Shown one piece after another: positions 5,774-9,906 of a stretch of DNA of 9,906 nt. The stretch's first letter is position 1. The number at the start of each line of letters is the position of its first letter. The notes beneath the pieces were generated by a model that saw only the letters and a list, made by a program, of their open reading frames with translations, was not told where the DNA came from and made no database searches. Source of the stretch: Flavobacteriales bacterium UBA5871 (GTDB lineage: Bacteria; Bacteroidota; Bacteroidia; Flavobacteriales_D; Crocinitomicaceae); NCBI GenBank assembly GCA_002432085.1, contig DJFN01000172.1:22688-32593 (forward strand). Reading direction: 5' to 3'. Position numbers and translations under genes: made by a program.

Positions 5774-5853
5774 GGCAAGACGTTAGGACGTCAAGATATC
5801 AGGATTTCAGGGTATCAAGACTTGAGGACACCAAGATTTTAGGACTTTAAGAC
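5774..5853. repeat. Ten-unit array of exactly 8-bp degenerate repeats (NTYARGAY)
   Basis: Ten consecutive units, each exactly 8 bp, fill this stretch: GGCAAGAC, GTTAGGAC, GTCAAGAT, ATCAGGAT, TTCAGGGT, ATCAAGAC, TTGAGGAC, ACCAAGAT, TTTAGGAC, TTTAAGAC. The last four positions (ARGAY) are highly kept and the first two vary freely. AAGA and AGGA units alternate almost perfectly, which implies a 16-bp higher-order unit. It begins 2 bp after the gamma-CA-like stop codon. No protein reading is plausible. Confidence 0.85.
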
Positions 5854-5854
5854 C

Positions 5855-5907
5855 CGCCTACCGGCAGGCTTTGGGACCGACCGGACTGGAGACCGGCCGA
5901 CCGGACT
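5855..5907. repeat. Near-palindrome and 11-bp direct repeat beside the PKD gene stop
   Basis: GCCTACCGGCAGGC (about 5856-5869) is a near-perfect inverted repeat with one mismatched pair. CCGACCGGACT occurs at 5877-5887 and again at 5897-5907, a 20-bp spacing; the second copy runs into the stop codon of the minus-strand PKD gene. The block directly follows the 8-bp array and may be part of the same repeat family or the 3' end signal of the PKD gene. Confidence 0.6.
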
Positions 5908-8638
5908 AGCGCAGCAAACTGACATGCCCCGTGATTTCCTCCCAGCGTTCGCCGCTTGAGCAGGAAATATAGCGCAACACGTACGTGTAAACGCCTTCCT
6001 TCGCCGGAATTCCTTTGTAAGTGCCGTCCCATTCGTCGTACTGACTGTTGGCGGTGTAAACGAGCTCGCCCCAGCGGTTGTAGACTCTGAATTCCCATTC
6101 AACGGCTTCCAATGCAGCGACGGTGATCAGCGTTTCGTTGAATAGATCGCCATCCGGTGTGAAGGCATTCGGAATGTAAACGGTGTAGGGCTCGATGTAA
6201 ACCGATCTGCGCGCCGAATCGCTGCATCCGAATTCGTTTTCCACGATCTGGAGCGGATTATGCCATCCCGGATTCATGTAATTGTACGAAGGATTTTGCT
6301 CCGTCGAAGCGGCGTTGTTATCGTCGTCGAAGATGTAGGTGAAGAACAGCCCGTCTAACGATTCGTCGGTGAACTCAACGTGTGCATGACAAATGTCCGT
6401 CATTTCCGGTGTCAGGGAGAATCCGGCAGTTGGTGTCGGGTGTACCCAGATCAGATCGGGTTTGGTCAATGTAAGCGTGTCGATGCAACCGAACGTCGAG
6501 CGGATTTCCAACGTAACCGGATATTGTCCCGGAACGTTGTAAACATGAACCGGATTCTGCTCGTCCGAAGTCGGGCTGCCGTCACCGAAATTCCACGTGT
6601 AGATCAGCGGCGACTCAGACGAGCTCAGATCGATGAAACGCGCAGCAAATGGTGCACATTGCAGATCCGGATGGATGGTAAAGTCGATCGTCGGCTCGCG
6701 GAAAATGAACACCTGTGAAGTAGCCGTTTCGCTGCAACCGAGGAAAGAAGCTGTGAGCGTTACGGGGAATTGCCCGGCCTGGTTGTAGACAACGCCTGTC
6801 ACATCCAGTGTCGTTGCTGACGAAGGTGTGGCGTTCGGGCCGAAATTCCAGCTATAGGTCGTGATCGGCGGACCGTTGGAAACACCGTGAAAATCGAAGC
6901 TGTTGCCCGTAATACACAACGAATCGCTGTGCGTAAAGGAAACTTCCAGCAGCTCGTAAACCGTGAATGTTTTCTGCGTGGTGTTCGAACAGCCGGCCGA
7001 GATATTGGATGTCAGCGTAACGGTATACGTTCCCGGAGCCGGAAACGTAAACGTCGGTTCGAATTCGGTGCTTACATCCGTGGTTGTTCCGGTCACACCG
7101 AAATCCCACAGGTAATCCGTTGCGTTGAGGGAATGATTTTCGAACGTCTGCGTCAGGCCGAGGCATTCGTAACCGTCCGGAAGGTCGAGACCGGCCACAG
7201 GATCGGCAAAGAGGAATACGGTTTTGCGTATCGTATCGCTGCAAACGCCGTATTCACCAACCAATGTGACTTCGTTGTCGTTTATACTGCTGAAGTGAAC
7301 ACCATTGACCTGATCGCCGGTACCATTCGGAATGGAAGCGTTCGGACCGAAATCCCAGCTGAGATCGGTGTCCGGATGTCCGATCACCTGGGCGTCGAAA
7401 TTGACGCTGTTCCCGGTGAAACACAGCGAATCATTGAACGTGAAATCCACTTCCAGCGGGTTGTTCAGGTTCAGCGTCATGAACGTCGTATCGGTACACG
7501 GCCATCCGGGGTTAACAACGAGACGCACGTTGTAAATGCCCGGAGCAGGATAGGTGAATGTCGGCTCGAAAGCATTGCTTACATCCGTTGTGGTGCCGCT
7601 CACGCCGAAGTCCCATTCGTAGCTGCTGCCGCCAAAGCTCTGGTTGTCGAAGGTCCACGTAAGGCCCTGGCAATAGGAAACGAAGTTAGGCGATTCTTCC
7701 TGCGTGCCGACCTCAGCCTGGAGCTGAACGATGCAGTTCACAACACGGAAGATGAAAGCGCGCACGGTAGTACTGATGAGCACGCCGTTGCGGTATTCTT
7801 TTACGCGAATGCCGACCACGAATTTCCCCAGCTGATTGGCATCTGTGAACAGGTTGCCGGTCGTCGGGTTGATGAACGTCGTGGAGCCCGGACCAAGCGG
7901 CGCGAATGCGTTGTAACCGGCTTCCCACATAATCGGTGTGTAAGGCGGAGCAGACGGTGGAGCAGGTGCGGGGTTGAAAGATGTTCCACCATTGAACGGA
8001 GTCACCATATCGTAAGCGAGGCTGTCGCCGTCCGGATCGGTGGCAAAGTGGTCGAAATTAAGGTCTTCGTTGTTGCAGATCACCAGTGGCGGGTAGTTCA
8101 CGAAACGCGCCGAAGAATTTCCCCAGTGAGGCGTTCCGGGAATGTGCGTAGTGACCGTCAGCCCCATGTCGTCGGGGTTGATGATATTGGAAATGGAGTT
8201 ACCGTAGCAGCAGCGCTGATAAGCTACCGTATAGCCGCCCGGTGAAGGCGGAAGCGTCGTTGTCATGATGTACGTGGCGCTTTCCACACAAATGCCGCTT
8301 GGAGCACTCACACACGGATTGTTGAATACCACAGGTGTGGGAACGCTTCCCGGATAAGTCGGACTGAGCTCGCGAATGAGCTGTCCGGCGCTGTTGTAAA
8401 TACCTACACTGGCCGGATTATCGAATGCCGCACCGGTCGAAGCACAGTCGCGGAAAAGGATCAATGTGATGCGATACTGGTCGTTGCCGAGGTAATCGTA
8501 ATAGATATCGCTCCCCACAATGTGGGATGCTTTGCCTGCAATTGCAGACAGCAGAAAGATCGAGAGCAGGAGCGAGCGTAACACGTTGAAGTAGACGTTT
8601 AATCTTACATAAAGTTGTCGTATTCTATCGAAAATCAT
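5906..8638 (-). CDS. PKD-repeat surface protein with type IX secretion (type B) C-terminal domain
   Basis: A 910-residue secreted protein. A hydrophobic signal (about 20-36, LRSLLLSIFLLSAIAGKAS) is followed by a conserved Bacteroidota N-terminal module starting SHIVGSDIYYDYLG and YRITLILFRDC, running to about 301. Six PKD-like domains follow, with core W(D/N)FG signatures near 342, 428, 511, 597 and 682 and a weaker YIFDDD near 768. The C-terminal domain (about 817-910) carries NAFTPDGDLFNE, FRVYNRWGELVY, WDG and GHVSLLR, the signature of the gliding-motility-associated type B T9SS sorting domain. It should be exported by Sec, then by the type IX system across the outer membrane, and held at the surface or released. 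No catalytic domain is visible, so an adhesive or structural role is inferred. Cys residues recur once or more per PKD unit and could form disulfides. The start at 8638 gives an unusually long positively charged n-region of about 20 residues. Confidence 0.93.
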   Translation of the reverse strand: MIFDRIRQLYVRLNVYFNVLRSLLLSIFLLSAIAGKASHIVGSDIYYDYLGNDQYRITLILFRDCASTGAAFDNPASVGIYNSAGQLIRELSPTYPGSVPTPVVFNNPCVSAPSGICVESATYIMTTTLPPSPGGYTVAYQRCCYGNSISNIINPDDMGLTVTTHIPGTPHWGNSSARFVNYPPLVICNNEDLNFDHFATDPDGDSLAYDMVTPFNGGTSFNPAPAPPSAPPYTPIMWEAGYNAFAPLGPGSTTFINPTTGNLFTDANQLGKFVVGIRVKEYRNGVLISTTVRAFIFRVVNCIVQLQAEVGTQEESPNFVSYCQGLTWTFDNQSFGGSSYEWDFGVSGTTTDVSNAFEPTFTYPAPGIYNVRLVVNPGWPCTDTTFMTLNLNNPLEVDFTFNDSLCFTGNSVNFDAQVIGHPDTDLSWDFGPNASIPNGTGDQVNGVHFSSINDNEVTLVGEYGVCSDTIRKTVFLFADPVAGLDLPDGYECLGLTQTFENHSLNATDYLWDFGVTGTTTDVSTEFEPTFTFPAPGTYTVTLTSNISAGCSNTTQKTFTVYELLEVSFTHSDSLCITGNSFDFHGVSNGPPITTYSWNFGPNATPSSATTLDVTGVVYNQAGQFPVTLTASFLGCSETATSQVFIFREPTIDFTIHPDLQCAPFAARFIDLSSSESPLIYTWNFGDGSPTSDEQNPVHVYNVPGQYPVTLEIRSTFGCIDTLTLTKPDLIWVHPTPTAGFSLTPEMTDICHAHVEFTDESLDGLFFTYIFDDDNNAASTEQNPSYNYMNPGWHNPLQIVENEFGCSDSARRSVYIEPYTVYIPNAFTPDGDLFNETLITVAALEAVEWEFRVYNRWGELVYTANSQYDEWDGTYKGIPAKEGVYTYVLRYISCSSGERWEEITGHVSLLR
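6659..7672 (-). repeat. Internal 507-bp tandem duplication of a two-PKD unit
   Basis: Within the PKD gene, residues 323-491 (7166-7672) and 492-660 (6659-7165) are two copies of a 169-residue unit made of two PKD domains. The landmarks are all offset by exactly 169: CQGLTWTF / CLGLTQTF at 323/492, WDFGVSGTTTDVS / WDFGVTGTTTDVS at 342/511, SLCFTGNS / SLCITGNS at 404/573 and W(D/N)FGPNA at 428/597. The pattern is A-B-A'-B'. DNA similarity is still visible in the A units. Confidence 0.85.
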
Positions 8639-8742
8639 ACCATAAATGAGATTAAATTGATTTAAATGGTTGGAATCGCATGTGACTGGCTTTCAAATCC
8701 GGAATGAGCACGTATGCGAAAAATTCCGATTTTAGCACCCAC
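8639..8742. promoter_or_regulatory. Divergent promoter region, PKD gene and propeller sensor gene
   Basis: A 104-bp spacer between two divergent start codons must serve both genes. It is AT-rich near the PKD start (GATTAAATTGATTTAAATGG, with the palindrome ATTTAAAT). No exact TAnnTTTG element was found on either strand. Confidence 0.35.
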
Positions 8743-9906
8743 ATGAGAATCCTGCTCATCCTTTCGTGCTGCTTCTGTGTCGCTTCTGTAATGGCTCAGC
8801 GCGGGGTCAATCATTATACCCGCGAGAACGGTATGATCGCCAACGAGATCAACGACGTCACTTACGATAAGGACGGATTTCTTTGGATTGCTACGGGTAA
8901 CGGCATCGACCGGTTCGACGGTCAGCGATTCATCCATTTTCAGAACGATCCTTCCAATCCGAACACGATTTGCGGAAATACGGTGCTGCGGATCGCCTAC
9001 GATCACAAAGGCTATGTCTGGGCCGCCACCATGAACAGCGGTTTGATCCGGATTTCCACGGCGACGCTGCGGGTGAAGAATTACCGCTACGATCCGAAAA
9101 AAAGCGGAACCGTTTCCGACAACCGGTCTACGGCCATCTTTATCGATCCGGACGGCGAAACCTGGATTTGTCCGCATTACCGCGGGCTCGATTATTACGA
9201 CGCTAAAAAAGACCGGTTCACCAATTACCGCCCGAGCAAGCAGATTCCGGGACTCGATCCACGACGGGCCGACCTGTTTTCCGATATCATCGCCGATCGT
9301 CACAATCCTGAGCTGTTCTGGTGCGTTTCGTTGCAGGGCCTGTTTTCCTTCAATAAAAAGACCAAAGCGTGGAAGCACTTTCCGGTGAATGAAGGAACGT
9401 TCATCGAGCCGACGAAGCTGACAGGCTACGAAAAGCGCCTGAGCTGTGTCGAGCAGGACGGAAAAGGCAATCTCTATATCGGAACATTGGGGGGCGGATT
9501 GCTCTATTTCGATAAAAACCAGGGCATTTACCGTCGCTTTCTGTTTGAAGGAATGCTTCCGCTCAGTGGCTTACGGAATACGGTTTCAGACCTCAACTGG
9601 CGCGATTCGCGTTACCTCTACATTTGCGCTTCCCACTTCGATTTCCTGCTGTTCGATACCAAAACCAAGGAATTTATCCGCTATGCCGATGCCGAACGCT
9701 CCATTACGCAGCCCGTCCGTATCGCGCGCAACGGTACGCAGATCGCAATCGGCGGACGAGACGGCCTGTTTATACAAAACGAAGCACTGGTCTACGGAAA
9801 GCGCTACCATTATCCGTTCGACATGCGGAAAATCGCTTTTCATCCTTATAAAAACGAATGGCTGGCCTGCAACAGCGATAAAAAGGGCGAGGTGTATTTC
9901 AAAAGC
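8743..9906 (+). CDS. Periplasmic beta-propeller sensor (two-component regulator propeller type), N-terminal part
   Basis: An open frame of 388 codons that continues past the window end. A Sec signal peptide occupies residues 1-19 (MRILLILSCCFCVASVMAQ). Propeller blades follow, of the Reg_prop type seen in hybrid and ordinary sensor kinases of Bacteroidota. Clear blade signatures are VTYDKDGFLWIATGNGIDRFD (39-59, split here by description), IAYDHKGYVWAAT with GLIRIS (84-105), IFIDPDGETWI with GLDYYD (132-153) and VEQDGKGNLYIGT with GGLLYFD (236-257). The usual downstream layout is a Y_Y_Y domain, one membrane helix and a histidine kinase or DNA-binding domain, but none of this is in the window, so the output type is unknown. 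An in-frame ATG at 8704 would add 13 residues ahead of the signal peptide and is less likely. Confidence 0.85.
   Translation, partial: MRILLILSCCFCVASVMAQRGVNHYTRENGMIANEINDVTYDKDGFLWIATGNGIDRFDGQRFIHFQNDPSNPNTICGNTVLRIAYDHKGYVWAATMNSGLIRISTATLRVKNYRYDPKKSGTVSDNRSTAIFIDPDGETWICPHYRGLDYYDAKKDRFTNYRPSKQIPGLDPRRADLFSDIIADRHNPELFWCVSLQGLFSFNKKTKAWKHFPVNEGTFIEPTKLTGYEKRLSCVEQDGKGNLYIGTLGGGLLYFDKNQGIYRRFLFEGMLPLSGLRNTVSDLNWRDSRYLYICASHFDFLLFDTKTKEFIRYADAERSITQPVRIARNGTQIAIGGRDGLFIQNEALVYGKRYHYPFDMRKIAFHPYKNEWLACNSDKKGEVYFKS

Noticed and set aside
5774..5853. The 8-bp array as a CRISPR
   Set aside because: Units are 8 bp with no unique spacers, and no cas gene is present; CRISPR repeats are longer and separated by unrelated spacers.
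6887..8245. A 452-codon plus-strand open frame opposite the PKD gene
   Set aside because: It lies entirely antisense to a well-supported T9SS/PKD gene, its translation is Arg/Val-rich with no recognisable domain, and it is explained by the codon use of the real gene.
8662..9378. A 238-codon minus-strand open frame opposite the propeller gene
   Set aside because: The plus-strand frame has a signal peptide and several propeller blades; the minus-strand translation has no recognisable domain.

Overview
The window looks like a chromosomal segment of a Bacteroidota bacterium, plausibly a Flavobacteriales- or Chitinophagales-type environmental lineage (the order is a guess). Four things point there: a 910-residue PKD-repeat protein ending in a type IX secretion (gliding-motility-associated, type B) sorting domain; a beta-propeller sensor of the two-component-regulator type; a TAnnTTTG-type -7 promoter element directly before a lipoprotein gene; and A-rich leaders with weak or absent Shine-Dalgarno sites. 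Base composition is close to balanced by eye. No rRNA, tRNA, CRISPR array, transposase or phage gene was recognised.

Layout. (1) 1-113, minus: N-terminus of a ChbG/YdjC-type carbohydrate deacetylase, cut by the window edge. (2) 114-439: non-coding, with a short AT-rich tandem repeat and a 189-bp fold-back element. (3) 440-1654, minus: serine beta-lactamase-like lipoprotein. (4) 1655-2011: non-coding, rich in degenerate 8-bp GAGTT/AACTC repeats. (5) 2012-4349, plus: a two-gene operon of an ECF sigma factor and a membrane protein with the layout of an anti-sigma factor, whose periplasmic part is a long DUF4097-like beta-repeat domain, followed by a strong intrinsic terminator. (6) 4441-4747: non-coding, with strong hairpin potential. 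(7) 4748-5116, minus: a VOC/glyoxalase-fold protein, divergent from (8) 5259-5771, plus: a gamma-carbonic-anhydrase-like hexapeptide protein. (9) 5772-5905: an exact-period 8-bp array, a near-palindrome and an 11-bp direct repeat. (10) 5906-8638, minus: the PKD/T9SS surface protein, divergent from (11) 8743-end, plus: a periplasmic propeller sensor that runs off the window.

The genes are mostly independent single units. The clear functional pair is the sigma factor and its overlapping downstream membrane partner. The most interesting material is that partner, whose periplasmic domain repeats every 18 residues with strict alternation of aromatic-Gly and Ser-Gly turns, and the non-coding spacers, several of which carry 8-bp-period or fold-back repeats that no gene explains.
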